A stretch of 22,395 bases of DNA from Zetaproteobacteria bacterium (GTDB taxonomy: Bacteria; Pseudomonadota; Zetaproteobacteria; Mariprofundales; Mariprofundaceae): contig JAJRTX010000181.1 in NCBI GenBank assembly GCA_021545665.1, positions 1 through 22,395 on the forward strand, given 5' to 3'. Positions 7,557 through 15,826 of the stretch are shown here, piece after piece. The notes beneath the pieces were generated by a model that was given only the letters and a program-made list of their open reading frames with translations, had not been told where the DNA came from and made no database searches. Both the position numbers and the translations under genes were made by a program. Position 1 is the stretch's first letter, and each line of letters starts with the position of its first letter.

Positions 7557-8138
7557 GTGGCTGCTGGGTCTGGAAAGCAAACGGATTCTCAGCTTCTTTT
7601 TGAGCGGCAGTATCGTTTTCACTCAGATGTTGCTGCGCCTGAAATCATCGCTGATGGCATCCATACACCGGAAAATATGGGGGCTGTTCTGCGGTTGGCC
7701 GAAGCGGCCGGGAGCCTGCATGTACTGTTTGTTGAACCGGAAAAGTTTGATGCCTGTTCACCGCAGAAAGTTCGCAAGGCAGCACGAGGCGCAGAAAAAA
7801 CAGTTCAGTGGAATTCATGTGGACGTGATGAGTTTTTTGCCGAGCTACAACAATCAGAAACAAGGGTTGCCGTGGAATTAACGGATACATCGGCCAGTAT
7901 TTTTGCAACAACTTTACCTGAGCACTGCATTTTCGTCATTGGCAATGAACGGCAGGGCATTTCTCCGGCCATGCTGGCCAGTTGCCAGCAATCGGTGCAC
8001 ATTCCAATGTATGGTACAATTGGTTCAATGAATGTGACGCATGCATTGGCTATAACCCTGTTTGAATGGCGCAGGCAGCATGAGAACGCCGATACTACTT
8101 CCAAGACAATTGTCGAAATGATAGAGAAAAGTTTCTGA
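7557..8138 (+). CDS. SpoU/TrmH-family RNA 2'-O-methyltransferase (short form)
   Basis: A 193-residue SPOUT-fold enzyme expected to transfer a methyl group from SAM to a ribose 2'-OH of tRNA or rRNA. Motif 1 is the NMGAVLRLAEA segment (about 40-50, N-x-G-x3-R). Motif 2 is GNERQGIS (about 128-135). Motif 3 is PMYGTIGSMNVTHALAITLFEW (about 151-172), which forms the SAM-binding knot. There is no separate N-terminal RNA-binding domain of the RlmB kind, so the size resembles TrmH- or TrmL-like proteins. The exact target cannot be read from the sequence. The start is GTG 7557 with AGGGG five bases before it. It lies eight bases after pheT and is probably co-transcribed with the PheRS genes. Confidence 0.85.
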   Translation: MAAGSGKQTDSQLLFERQYRFHSDVAAPEIIADGIHTPENMGAVLRLAEAAGSLHVLFVEPEKFDACSPQKVRKAARGAEKTVQWNSCGRDEFFAELQQSETRVAVELTDTSASIFATTLPEHCIFVIGNERQGISPAMLASCQQSVHIPMYGTIGSMNVTHALAITLFEWRRQHENADTTSKTIVEMIEKSF

Positions 8139-8143
8139 GCAAG

Positions 8144-8321
8144 CTAGGAGCCTGTCGGGCTTAGGGCAATCGTAGCGAGCAGGTGGGGAAGCGAGTAAAA
8201 AAACAGCATGATTTTGAGGTGCATAGTGGCAACTATGCAACTATGCAACGATGAATCAGGATATTTTGGGTTGCTGTCCCTGCCGTGCAGTAGGTTTCTC
8301 ATAAGTCAGACAGGCTCCTAG
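8144..8321. mobile_element. MITE-like element with 13-bp perfect inverted ends
   Basis: CTAGGAGCCTGTC (8144-8156) and GACAGGCTCCTAG (8309-8321) are exact inverted copies bounding 178 bp with no credible gene. CTAG is itself a palindrome, so the outer bases could be target duplication and not element. Inside is a hairpin GCATAGT-ggca-ACTATGC (8221-8238) followed by a short direct repeat. It fills the gap between the convergent methyltransferase and patatin genes. The end sequence GAGCCTGT recurs at 14948-15254 and once at 12842. Confidence 0.65.
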
Positions 8322-8382
8322 TGCGGATAATAATAATTGACCGACACCTCTGAATCTATTCCGGGGTATCGATCCCCATGCC

Positions 8383-10095
8383 TTAACTTGTGAAATTTTC
8401 GCGTTCCCCTTCTTTCAGAAAAATCCGGTCAAAAACACGCAGATGAACCCAGATAATAGCCGACCCCAGAGCAGGCGGTATGGCTCGAACTACCAACCGA
8501 CCAATAAAAGTGGCTGGCTGTCTGATCAGTTTGATCGCCTTGTAAAGCTTCTTCCAGCGAGAAAGGGCAACAGATGCAATGGTTATGACGACAAAAGCAA
8601 GTAGTCCTCCATATGTTGTGCTGGTGTCCAGAAAGTTCTGAATGGACTCACCAAGTAATGTCCAGATAAGTATAACAATGGGTACGGAAATCACCAATAA
8701 CCAGCATGTGCTTAGCAGAGGCTTGAGGAAGAATGCTTTGAAGAACTGTTTACTGGCTATTTCCAGGTGTTTAGTAAACACCTCATCCGGTTTTTCCATC
8801 AGATTGGTCAGATGAGAGAAGCGCCATTGGCCCTTTACTATCTCCACCTTTTCATCAAAGCAATGCTTACTTATTAGGTACCCATCCAGCATCAGTGCGT
8901 CGGCTTCAACATCCGAGAATGAGTCCAGGTCAGTTCGAACCTTGGAGAGTAGATCTTGAATATTTTCATGAACACCAAATTCAAGGCTGATATCTGGAAG
9001 CTTGGCTGGTGGTTTTTCGCCGCAGTAGGGTAACACATTGGGAGTTAAACCTCTCCGCATATGCAACAGGGTAGTCTCAACATCTGTATTCCGCAGCACA
9101 CTTTTTAGCTCTTCCTCACGCACACGGTCCATCAGGACGCTGCTCATGCGGCCCACCACTTTAGGTATTTGAGCAGATTGATCCAGTTCATCGCCCATTT
9201 GTCCGGATGCATCACTGATGATCACTTCCTTGCATCCATATTCAAGTAGCGCCTCAATGCCTTGATTGTCGTGTACGCCGCCATCGACCAGCTGGATTTG
9301 AATATCTTCGTACATATTGCTGATCGCCAGTGGGTTAAACAGGCCCGGAACACAGGCGGAAGCAGCAACCGCATGTCCGAGCCTGATGTTTATCAGGGCT
9401 TCCGTTGGCATATCATCGTATTTGTCGGGTCTGCTGAACCGTGAGTTTTTATCTATTGCCAGCATATCATCTGAAATACGCTCCGGTTCACCCATCCGGG
9501 AAGCCTCAAAGCGCCAGTTGTGACCGCTGTTCAGGGAGGTGGCATTGATAAGGATGATAGGCAATTTGCAGCCACCCTGACCGATGTCCTCGTTATATTT
9601 AATGGGTTTTACATCATCGATTCCAGTCTTGTATTCGCCAAATGCTGTGTCCTTGTCTTTGGCTCCAGGTTTGATTTTCAATTCGTTCATTTTAATCATC
9701 TCATCTGCACCAGGGTTCAGGACGGGACGGTAAAATAATGTGTCGTATAACTCCGCCAAACGGTCACTTCTTGAATAATTGGCCATCGCCATGCGGAGGT
9801 TTTTCAGAGGATTGATGAAAGTACGCATACGGATATTTTTCTGTACACCATCAAGAAACTCTTCTTCAATTTCACTAACCAGTTTAATCAACTCCTGATC
9901 TGATGGTGAGGCATTAATATCCAGAAGCTTCTTCAGCTTAACATAATACATTGCGCCTATGATTGAGCCACCAGAGACTGTCGATATGACTTCAACATTC
10001 CTTAGTTTTCCAATTTCAGCCATTCGAGCCAGTACACCGATATGAAAAAAAGATGCGCGGAATCCTCCGCCGGAAAGAGCAAGTCCAAGTTTCAT
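8383..10095 (-). CDS. Patatin-like phospholipase with C-terminal membrane segments
   Basis: A predicted serine acyl hydrolase of the patatin family (Ser-Asp dyad), 570 residues. The N-terminus has the oxyanion-hole loop GLALSGGGFRAS (4-15). The nucleophile is Ser41 in Thr-Val-Ser-Gly-Gly, where the usual first Gly of G-x-S-x-G is replaced. The Asp271-Gly-Gly motif completes the dyad. The last 115 residues hold two clear hydrophobic spans (about 458-482 and 497-515) and a further mostly hydrophobic stretch (about 535-560), so the enzyme is probably anchored in the inner membrane. ATG 10095 is preferred: GGAGGG (10102-10107) lies six bases before it, whereas the GTG at 10110 overlaps that site. 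It stands alone, with no CD-NTase or other defence gene beside it. Substrate unknown. Confidence 0.85.
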   Translation of the reverse strand: MKLGLALSGGGFRASFFHIGVLARMAEIGKLRNVEVISTVSGGSIIGAMYYVKLKKLLDINASPSDQELIKLVSEIEEEFLDGVQKNIRMRTFINPLKNLRMAMANYSRSDRLAELYDTLFYRPVLNPGADEMIKMNELKIKPGAKDKDTAFGEYKTGIDDVKPIKYNEDIGQGGCKLPIILINATSLNSGHNWRFEASRMGEPERISDDMLAIDKNSRFSRPDKYDDMPTEALINIRLGHAVAASACVPGLFNPLAISNMYEDIQIQLVDGGVHDNQGIEALLEYGCKEVIISDASGQMGDELDQSAQIPKVVGRMSSVLMDRVREEELKSVLRNTDVETTLLHMRRGLTPNVLPYCGEKPPAKLPDISLEFGVHENIQDLLSKVRTDLDSFSDVEADALMLDGYLISKHCFDEKVEIVKGQWRFSHLTNLMEKPDEVFTKHLEIASKQFFKAFFLKPLLSTCWLLVISVPIVILIWTLLGESIQNFLDTSTTYGGLLAFVVITIASVALSRWKKLYKAIKLIRQPATFIGRLVVRAIPPALGSAIIWVHLRVFDRIFLKEGERENFTS

Positions 10096-10110
10096 GATTA
10101 ATCCCTCCAC

Positions 10111-10519
10111 CTATGTGTTTATAATTTTAGCAGAGTTTTCAAGGGTATGCAAAAGAACCTCTGAAAATTGATGCATGATCCGGATGGTCTGTATTCATTG
10201 CCGGTGAGTTGTATAGGTTAGCTGTTATCAATGATACTAAGACCAACATAAATAAAACCATAGGCAGCGAGTTGCCGGGTGGTCATTCCGCAAGGCGCGG
10301 CGGCACAGTAATAGCACGAGCTATTGCAAGCCGATGCAACACAGCGGATAGCTGCCCGACAGCTCGCCCGGAGGGAACTTCACAGGCGATCCGGCTCCGC
10401 GTTACAATACTTGGAAAGGACTTGTCATTCCCTACGCATCGTGTCTTGATCCGAATCGTCTGTGGAGTTCTGTATGTGGTTTTATTTATATTGGTCTTAG
10501 TAACAACAGGGGGTAAATA
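10111..10519. other. Hairpin-rich spacer upstream of rnhB
   Basis: A frame is open across 10209-10520, but its middle part does not look like protein. Instead it has compact hairpins: AATAGC-ACGA-GCTATT (near 10309-10324) and AGCTG-CCCGA-CAGCT shortly after. Around them are G+C-rich complementary blocks such as CGGC...GCCG. This resembles a dispersed intergenic repeat or a structured RNA more than a gene. The part after about 10430 could encode a short hydrophobic peptide, listed separately. Confidence 0.4.
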
Positions 10520-10520
10520 A
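10449..10520 (+). CDS. Possible very small membrane peptide coupled to rnhB
   Basis: From TTG near 10449 a 23-codon frame reads Ile-Arg-Ile-Val-Cys-Gly, then a run of about 14 hydrophobic residues ([12 protein letters not shown]), then Thr-Thr-Gly-Gly-Lys and stop. Its TAA overlaps the rnhB ATG (TAATG at 10518-10522), as in translationally coupled pairs. No good ribosome-binding site precedes the TTG, and I know no family for it. It may be chance, or the tail of a longer decayed gene. Low confidence. Confidence 0.2.
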   Translation: MRIVCGVLYVVLFILVLVTTGGK

Positions 10521-11077
10521 TGTTGGCAGGAGTTGATGAAGTAGGGCGCGGCCCGCTAGCGGGCCCGGTGGTGACAGCGGCGGTGATTTTGTCACCGGAT
10601 GATCCATATTTGGGTTCTTATCGTGATTCCAAGAAGGTTTCTGAAAAGAAACGACTAAGGCAATATCATCATATTCGCAGGCATGCGCTGGCTTATGCGG
10701 TAACCATGGCAACGGTTGAAGAGATAGATCAAATCAATATTCTGCATGCCACCATGCTGTCCATGCGGCGCTCGGTAGAGGCGTTATTCATTCAACCGTC
10801 AAAAGTGCTGGTGGATGGTAATCGTGTGCCGGATCTGACTATGCCGGCCGAAGCCATCATCGGTGGTGATGATCTGGTGCAGGAGATTGCCGCTGCTTCC
10901 ATTGTTGCCAAAGTGGTGCGTGACCGGATGATGAGATTTCTTGATACACGTTATCCTGCTTACCAGTTTGCCAGACACAAGGGGTATGGAACAAAAGTAC
11001 ATTTGGATGCACTCAGAGAGCATGGATCGTGTCCGATTCACCGAAAATCCTTCGCGCCGGTGGCGAAGCTGTTATAG
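10520..11077 (+). CDS. rnhB: Ribonuclease HII
   Basis: A cytoplasmic endonuclease that cuts the RNA strand of RNA-DNA hybrids and removes single misincorporated ribonucleotides from DNA. It has 185 residues, on the short side of normal. It starts almost at the catalytic motif: [14 protein letters not shown] puts the Asp and Glu at residues 6-7. The third acidic residue is in VLVDGN (about 98), with another in [21 protein letters not shown]. The C-terminal [17 protein letters not shown] and SFAPV segments are family hallmarks. ATG 10520 follows AGGGGG and overlaps the stop of the upstream hydrophobic frame. No other replication gene is next to it. A short palindrome (11077-11090) lies right after the stop. 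Confidence 0.96.
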   Translation: MLAGVDEVGRGPLAGPVVTAAVILSPDDPYLGSYRDSKKVSEKKRLRQYHHIRRHALAYAVTMATVEEIDQINILHATMLSMRRSVEALFIQPSKVLVDGNRVPDLTMPAEAIIGGDDLVQEIAAASIVAKVVRDRMMRFLDTRYPAYQFARHKGYGTKVHLDALREHGSCPIHRKSFAPVAKLL

Positions 11078-11090
11078 CGGGTTAACCCGC
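11077..11090. repeat. Perfect 14-bp palindrome at the rnhB stop
   Basis: GCGGGTTAACCCGC overlaps the last base of the rnhB stop codon. It could act as a weak terminator stem or an operator, but no T-run follows. Confidence 0.35.
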
Positions 11091-11199
11091 AAAACATATA
11101 TTGGTCGTTGGCATTGTTGTTTTGTGCTTTCTTGCATGCAGGAGAAGTTAACAACTAAAGCTCACTAAGCACTAACAATGCAATTCCCAAACTTTAAGC

Positions 11200-11205
11200 T
11201 ATAAT
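11200..11205 (+). promoter_or_regulatory. Possible -10 box upstream of the FG-GAP gene
   Basis: A perfect TATAAT lies 70 bp before the ATG. The -35 region at 17 bp spacing (11177-11182, AATGCA) is poor, so the promoter call is tentative. Confidence 0.3.
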
Positions 11206-11274
11206 ACAACCATCGGGGAGTTCGGGAAGTGTATCCGTAGCGCCCCCTGTGTTACTGAAACGGGAAGGGGTTAA

Positions 11275-12737
11275 ATGCCTATTGAATTTCAGAAGATTGC
11301 TGATCTTACGCTACTGTTGATCCTGCCCATGTTTATTGGATGCTTTGACTTGCAGGCAAAGGAGATAGAAGGACTGCAAGGAGCTTTTTTCGGTGAAGCG
11401 GTTGCTGTTTCCGGGAATGGAGTACTCATCGGCGCACCGGGTGGCACGGGCGATGGAAGTAGTTTGGGAGGCCTTGCTTATGTCTTTGATCTATCACCGG
11501 CTGGCTGGAGGCAAGTTGCCGTTTTCACAGATAAAGATAGGAAGCTAAAAACTGGAAGTGACGATTTTGGATCATCTGTAGCACTCACAAAAAACACAGT
11601 GTTAATTGGTGCTTGGGGCGCAGACAAGATCGCGTCGGCTTCGGGGTCCGCCTATGTTTTTGAAAGTGATCCAACTGGGTGGCACGAAGTCGCGGAGCTT
11701 ATTAACCTCGATGCCGGGGAGAGGTACCTCCTCGGCAAGTCTGTAGCACTGGACGGGAATACAGCGGTCGTTGGTGCGCCTGGTGCAAATCGAAATATTG
11801 GAGCGATTGGTGCGATTCGAAATGTAGGAGGGGATCCTAAAATTTATCGAGCATGGTCCGGCAATGTCTACATCTGGACAAGAGGGAAAACCGGCTGGAA
11901 GTACCAGACAAAACTCACACCGGACGCTGCTCGTCTGGCACAAGAACAATCGTCCGGCAATGTCTACTACTGGACAAAAGGGGAAACGGGCTGGCAGTAC
12001 CAAACAAAACTCACTCCAGAAGCTATTCGTCTGGGACAAAAACCTACAGCGCCGACCCATAGCTTTAACTATCTAGCCAAAAATTTCGGTCAAGAAGTCG
12101 CCATTCAAAATGATATTATTGTTGTAAGCGCACACGAAGGAACGGCAACCCCAGGTAAAGTATTCATTTTCAGAAGACATAAGAATACTTGGGTACAGGA
12201 AGCCAGGTTAGAACAGTCCCATGACGGCTTTGGCGGGGGAATATTGCAATTTCGAACGGAACAGTTGCTGTAGGAGCTGCAGGTGCGGTCTTTGTATATA
12301 CACATGTCGATGGTGATTGGTGGTTGCAAGCCAAGGTTGAGCCTCATGCCGCCGGTAAAGAAACAGGGTTCCAGTATGGCGGTTCGGTAACAATCGATGG
12401 CGATCTCATGGCTATAGGTGTCACACGTTACAAAAATCGAAAAGGTGCCGTGTTCGTTTTTGAGCGTGTTGGGGCCGATTGGAAGCAAGTAGCCTTGCTT
12501 ACCGCTAAAGACACAAGGTCTGACAGGTTATTCAGCGGAGCTATAGGTGATCTTTTTGGGAGAAGCGTTTCTATTTCTGGAGAGACCATTGTCGTTGGCG
12601 CGAACTATCACGACTCAGAAGGCCCCAACAATGGGGCGGCATACGTGTTTAAGCGAGAAGGGGGGCGATGGCTGCAAATGACCAAACTGGTGGCTCGAAT
12701 ACCCAAGGACTTCCGCAAGAGCCTGAATAGGAAATAA
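11275..12737 (+). pseudogene. FG-GAP repeat beta-propeller protein, interrupted by a frameshift
   Basis: Two frames (11275-12273 and from about 12240 to 12737) together encode one protein of about 486 residues. Its repeats of roughly 50-60 residues each hold a Val-hydrophobic-Val-Gly-Ala core (VLIGAPGG, VLIGAWGAD, AVVGAPGAN, IVVSAHEG, VAVGAAGA, LMAIGV, IVVGANYH), followed by an aromatic Val-Tyr/Phe-Val-Phe strand and a Trp-x-x-Val/Gln strand. This is the FG-GAP/integrin-type propeller pattern, usually secreted and involved in binding. The start has a hydrophobic stretch ending Phe-Ile-Gly-Cys23, a possible lipoprotein signal. The reading frame slips at GGGGG (12235-12239). Read in frame +2 from 12240 the repeat continues without loss (NIAISNGTVAVG). 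AAGGGG precedes ATG 11275. A real mutation, programmed slippage or a base-call error would all look the same. Confidence 0.75.
11857..12048 (+). repeat. 96-bp in-frame tandem duplication in the FG-GAP gene
   Basis: Copies at 11857-11952 and 11953-12048 are each exactly 32 codons. Both encode Ser-Gly-Asn-Val-Tyr, a Trp-Thr-x-Gly-x-Thr-Gly-Trp stretch, then YQTKLTP and a Leu-x-Gln ending. They differ at scattered bases, so the duplication is recent but not brand new. Neighbouring propeller blades are spaced more widely, so the unit is shorter than a full blade. Confidence 0.85.
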
Positions 12738-12985
12738 ACAGGTACCTTGCTCAGTCACGTATTAAAAGTCTTTGTATTATAAATATCACTCTTGTGCCCA
12801 AGGAAACACGAAAGAAGGATACTCTGGTTATTTCAATAAAGAGCCTGTCGAGCGGCAGGGCAGCGCCGCTTGCTCCCATTCGGGTATCCAGTTTTACATA
12901 TCCAAAATCGGTTACGGCTCCACTATTTTTCCAATTCTGGATATTTGTTCCGGTAGCCTGCTAGCAGGGAGGAAAAACAACAGCT
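12738..12985. other. Spacer between convergent genes with palindromes and one MITE-like half-end
   Basis: The spacer contains GAGCCTGTCG (12842-12851), the same end sequence as the two MITE-like elements, but I find no matching inverted partner nearby. Other structures are GCGGC-AGGGCAGC-GCCGC just after it, TATCCAG/CTGGATA about 50 bp apart, and the perfect palindrome CCTGCTAGCAGG (12957-12968) close to the hslU stop. No convincing gene or T-tailed terminator is visible. Confidence 0.4.
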
Positions 12986-14329
12986 TTACAGAATATAGCG
13001 GGAGAGGTCTTCGTCTTCGGCGATGTCACCCAGTTGCTCCAGCACATAAGAGGCATCTACCAGCACACTTTCCCCACTGCGATCCGAGGCTTCGAAGCTG
13101 ATATGTTCGAGTACGCGCTCCAACAGGGTGTGCAGACGACGGGCACCGATATTCTCGGTTTTTTCATTGACTGAAACGGCAATGCGGGCAAGTTCGGCAA
13201 TGCCGTCCTCGGCAAATTCGATACTGACGTTTTCAGCTTGAAGTAGAGCTGTATATTGGCGGCTAAGCGATGATTCAGGCTCGACCAGAATGCGGCGAAA
13301 TTCATCTTCGCCAAGTGCGGTCAGATTCACCCGGATCGGGAAACGACCCTGCAATTCAGGGATCAGATCGGATGGTTTGGCGAGATGAAAGGCACCAGAG
13401 GCAATAAACAGGATATGGTCTGTTTTCAGGTGTCCGTAACGTGTGTTAACTGTGGTTCCTTCCACCAGCGGCAGTAAATCGCGTTGTACGCCTTCACGTG
13501 AGACTTCACCGCCACTGGAAACACCACTTCTATGTGTTATTTTGTCCATTTCATCAAGGAATACGATACCATCGTTTTCGGCGCGTTTGATAGCCTCTTC
13601 CTTAATGGTGTCCATATCCAGAAGACGGTCAGCTTCCTGCTGCTGGATGATGATCAGGGCATCTGCGACATTCATGCGTTTGGATTTGTTTTTTCCTCCC
13701 ATCATGTTGCCCAGCATATCTTTCAGATCCATTTCTTCCGTACCCTGATTGGAGAAAATTTGCATCATCGGCGCATTTGCAGATTGTTCAATTTCAATTT
13801 CCACCTGTCGTTCATCCAGTTCCCCGGCGCGTAGTTTTTTACGCATTTTTTCACGTGACCCGCTGGACGACGCCCCGGAATCACTGGCTACAGGGCCATT
13901 AGCAGGGACTGAATGTGGAATCAGAATATCAAGCAGGCGGTCTTCGGCTGCTTTCTCAGCTTTGATCTGTACCCGTGCAAGATGTTCCTCTCGAACAATT
14001 TTGATGGCCGTATCAACCAGATCCCGGATAATAGTTTCAACATCGCGGCCAACGTAACCAACTTCGGTAAACTTGGTGGCTTCTACTTTGATGAATGGGG
14101 CATTGGCCAGTCGGGCCAGTCGGCGTGCGATTTCGGTTTTACCAACACCGGTGGGGCCAATCATCAGAATATTCTTGGGTGTAATCTCTTCTCGCATGGG
14201 TGATGCCACCTGCTGGCGGCGCCAGCGGTTGCGCAGGGCAATGGCGACAGCACGCTTGGCATCATCCTGTCCAATGATAAAACGATCCAGCTCCGAGATG
14301 ATTTCACGCGGGGTCATGGTTTGGTTCAC
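12986..14329 (-). CDS. hslU: HslU (ClpY), ATPase subunit of the HslVU protease
   Basis: The AAA+ unfoldase that feeds substrates into the HslV peptidase in the cytoplasm; 447 residues, normal. Walker A is GPTGVGKT (58-65). Walker B lies in [12 protein letters not shown] (about 252-263). The variable I-domain (about 110-235, with an Asp/Ser/Lys-rich stretch) sits between them. Sensor 2 is in [18 protein letters not shown]. The C-terminus EDLSRYIL is the conserved tail that docks into HslV and activates it. The start is GTG 14329, which overlaps the hslV stop as GTGA. GGGAGA lies upstream at normal spacing. The overlap points to translational coupling with hslV. Confidence 0.97.
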   Translation of the reverse strand: MNQTMTPREIISELDRFIIGQDDAKRAVAIALRNRWRRQQVASPMREEITPKNILMIGPTGVGKTEIARRLARLANAPFIKVEATKFTEVGYVGRDVETIIRDLVDTAIKIVREEHLARVQIKAEKAAEDRLLDILIPHSVPANGPVASDSGASSSGSREKMRKKLRAGELDERQVEIEIEQSANAPMMQIFSNQGTEEMDLKDMLGNMMGGKNKSKRMNVADALIIIQQQEADRLLDMDTIKEEAIKRAENDGIVFLDEMDKITHRSGVSSGGEVSREGVQRDLLPLVEGTTVNTRYGHLKTDHILFIASGAFHLAKPSDLIPELQGRFPIRVNLTALGEDEFRRILVEPESSLSRQYTALLQAENVSIEFAEDGIAELARIAVSVNEKTENIGARRLHTLLERVLEHISFEASDRSGESVLVDASYVLEQLGDIAEDEDLSRYIL

Positions 14330-14883
14330 GATGATGTCTCCCTGGGAATAGATTCAATAGTCAGGTTGTTATTGGTATAAATGCATATATTAGCAGCAAT
14401 TTTCATAGCTTCGCGGATAACCTCAACAGCAGACAGATCGCTATGCCTTGCAAGTGCAGTAGCGGCAGCTTTGGCATAAGCGCCGCCGGAACCAATAGCA
14501 GTAATGCCGTCATCAGGTTCCAGAATATCACCATTGCCGGAAATAAGCAGCGTCTTGTCATGATCAGCTACTATCATCATAGCTTCCAGCTGGCGCAGAT
14601 ATTTGTCGGTTCGCCATTCTTTAGCCAAAGCAACAGCTGCACGCATCAAGTTGCCGCTATGTTCATCCAGTTTTGCTTCAAAGCGCTCGAAGAGATTCAT
14701 AGCATCGGCTGTTGAGCCGGCAAAACCGGTTAGAATATCACCATTGCGGATACTGCGCACTTTATGAGCACCATGTTTGACTACGGTGTCACCCAGCGTT
14801 ACCTGACCGTCACCACCGATGGCAACCTGGTCATTTTTTCGCACGCAACAAATGGTGGTTCCCCGCATTCCGTTTTTACTCAT
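14326..14883 (-). CDS. hslV: HslV (ClpQ), peptidase subunit of the HslVU protease
   Basis: A 20S-proteasome-type threonine peptidase that forms a double hexameric chamber with HslU. ATG 14883 is preferred over the upstream in-frame start at 14919 because GAGGTG lies six bases before it. From there the product has 185 residues beginning [10 protein letters not shown]. The catalytic Thr is expected to be residue 9, exposed by removal of an eight-residue propeptide, as in other HslV forms with a Gly-Thr-Thr-Ile junction. [14 protein letters not shown] and the later [14 protein letters not shown] are family signatures. The gene is first of the pair on the minus strand. I could not find a clear heat-shock promoter. 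The second MITE-like element begins about 65 bp upstream. Confidence 0.96.
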   Translation of the reverse strand: MSKNGMRGTTICCVRKNDQVAIGGDGQVTLGDTVVKHGAHKVRSIRNGDILTGFAGSTADAMNLFERFEAKLDEHSGNLMRAAVALAKEWRTDKYLRQLEAMMIVADHDKTLLISGNGDILEPDDGITAIGSGGAYAKAAATALARHSDLSAVEVIREAMKIAANICIYTNNNLTIESIPRETSS

Positions 14884-14947
14884 GGCACACCTCATAGTAG
14901 TAGTCCGGGTTAAAATCAAAGTATCGCAATACTAACCCTGAAAGCCG

Positions 14948-15254
14948 GAGCCTGTTAATACTAATTCTGATCGAAGCGCAGCTAAGCCAAATGTGGCAGG
15001 GCAGGATGGGAAGAGAGATATTTAGTGAATCCAAATGAATAATGACAAGATGAATTGTACTCGTACAAGAGAGCCCCCCCGGGAGAGTAACGCTGAGTGG
15101 CTTTGTTTGAGGCGCTACCCTGCGGGATAAGATGTTTTTTGTGCCCTGCTACGTTATTTCCGACTAATGTGTATCAAGCACATTGTGCTCAAAATGCATT
15201 GCAGCGCAACAAAAATGGTTATGTCGCTATGGCCATACACATGTTAACAGGCTC
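14948..15254. mobile_element. Second MITE-like element with 11-bp inverted ends
   Basis: GAGCCTGTTAA (14948-14958) and TTAACAGGCTC (15244-15254) are exact inverted copies enclosing 307 bp without a gene. The core GAGCCTGT is shared with the ends of the element at 8144-8321, although the interiors are not obviously alike. Inside are the palindrome TTGTACTCGTACAA (around 15056), a run of seven Cs, and several short inverted repeats. It fills most of the gap between hslV and the tRNA array. Confidence 0.5.
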
Positions 15255-15280
15255 TTGTTAAGCCAGTATTGATTCAAGGA

Positions 15281-15309
15281 TTGACGAATGCCGGTTGGAT
15301 GCCTAATCT
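15281..15309 (+). promoter_or_regulatory. Probable promoter of the tRNA-Pro-Arg-His-Lys array
   Basis: TTGACG (15281-15286) is 17 bp from TAATCT (15304-15309), followed by a G+C-rich discriminator (CCGCCGCC). This is the arrangement typical of stringently controlled stable-RNA promoters. tRNA-Pro begins 30 bp later. Confidence 0.5.
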
Positions 15310-15339
15310 CCGCCGCCTTCGCTGATGTGGCTTAAAACT

Positions 15340-15416
<77 letters not shown>

Positions 15417-15462
15417 TTAAGCAAAGCTCAGTGAGGACAATCAATTGGACGTAATCTGGCGA

Positions 15463-15539
15463 GCGCCTGTAGCTCAATTGGATAGAGCAACGGCCTTCTA
15501 AGCCGTAGGTTGCAGGTTCGAGCCCTGCCAGGCGCGCCA
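15463..15539 (+). tRNA. tRNA-Arg(TCT)
   Basis: Acceptor GCGCCTG/CAGGCGC, anticodon stem ACGGC/GCCGT with loop CTTCTAA (anticodon TCT, reads AGA/AGG), T arm GCAGG-TTCGAGC-CCTGC, encoded GCCA end. 46 bp after tRNA-Pro. Confidence 0.97.
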
Positions 15540-15552
15540 CTTGGTGAGATAT

Positions 15553-15628
15553 GGTGGATGTAGCTCAATGGTAGAGCCCCGGCTTGTGATGCCGGTGGTT
15601 GGGGGTTCGAGTCCCCTCATCCACCCCA
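15553..15628 (+). tRNA. tRNA-His(GTG)
   Basis: An eight-base-pair acceptor GGTGGATG/CATCCACC includes the extra G-1:C73 pair that marks tRNA-His. The anticodon stem CCGGC/GCCGG encloses TTGTGAT (anticodon GTG). T arm GGGGG-TTCGAGT-CCCCT; CCA encoded. 13 bp after tRNA-Arg. Confidence 0.97.
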
Positions 15629-15676
15629 GTTATAGTATTTGTATTATAGATCATTTGGTCTATATTTTTTCATTTG

Positions 15677-15752
<76 letters not shown>

Positions 15753-15826
15753 TTTGAAAAGGTGCTTGCCCTGTGCAGGTACTTTCCCGATTACTATAAA
15801 ATTAATTAGGTTTACAGGAGATGTTT

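Noticed and set aside
8383..10095. Patatin as a CBASS (CapV-type) defence effector
   Set aside because: No CD-NTase or ubiquitin-like gene is adjacent. The neighbours are housekeeping genes and the C-terminal membrane segments do not match that role.
10209..10520. Full-length 103-residue protein upstream of rnhB
   Set aside because: The middle part coincides with hairpins and has an odd composition, and the TTG start has no ribosome-binding site. Only the last hydrophobic part is kept as a weak candidate.
13443..14351. Several plus-strand frames opposite hslU
   Set aside because: These are antisense shadows. The minus-strand hslU frame carries all the AAA+ motifs.
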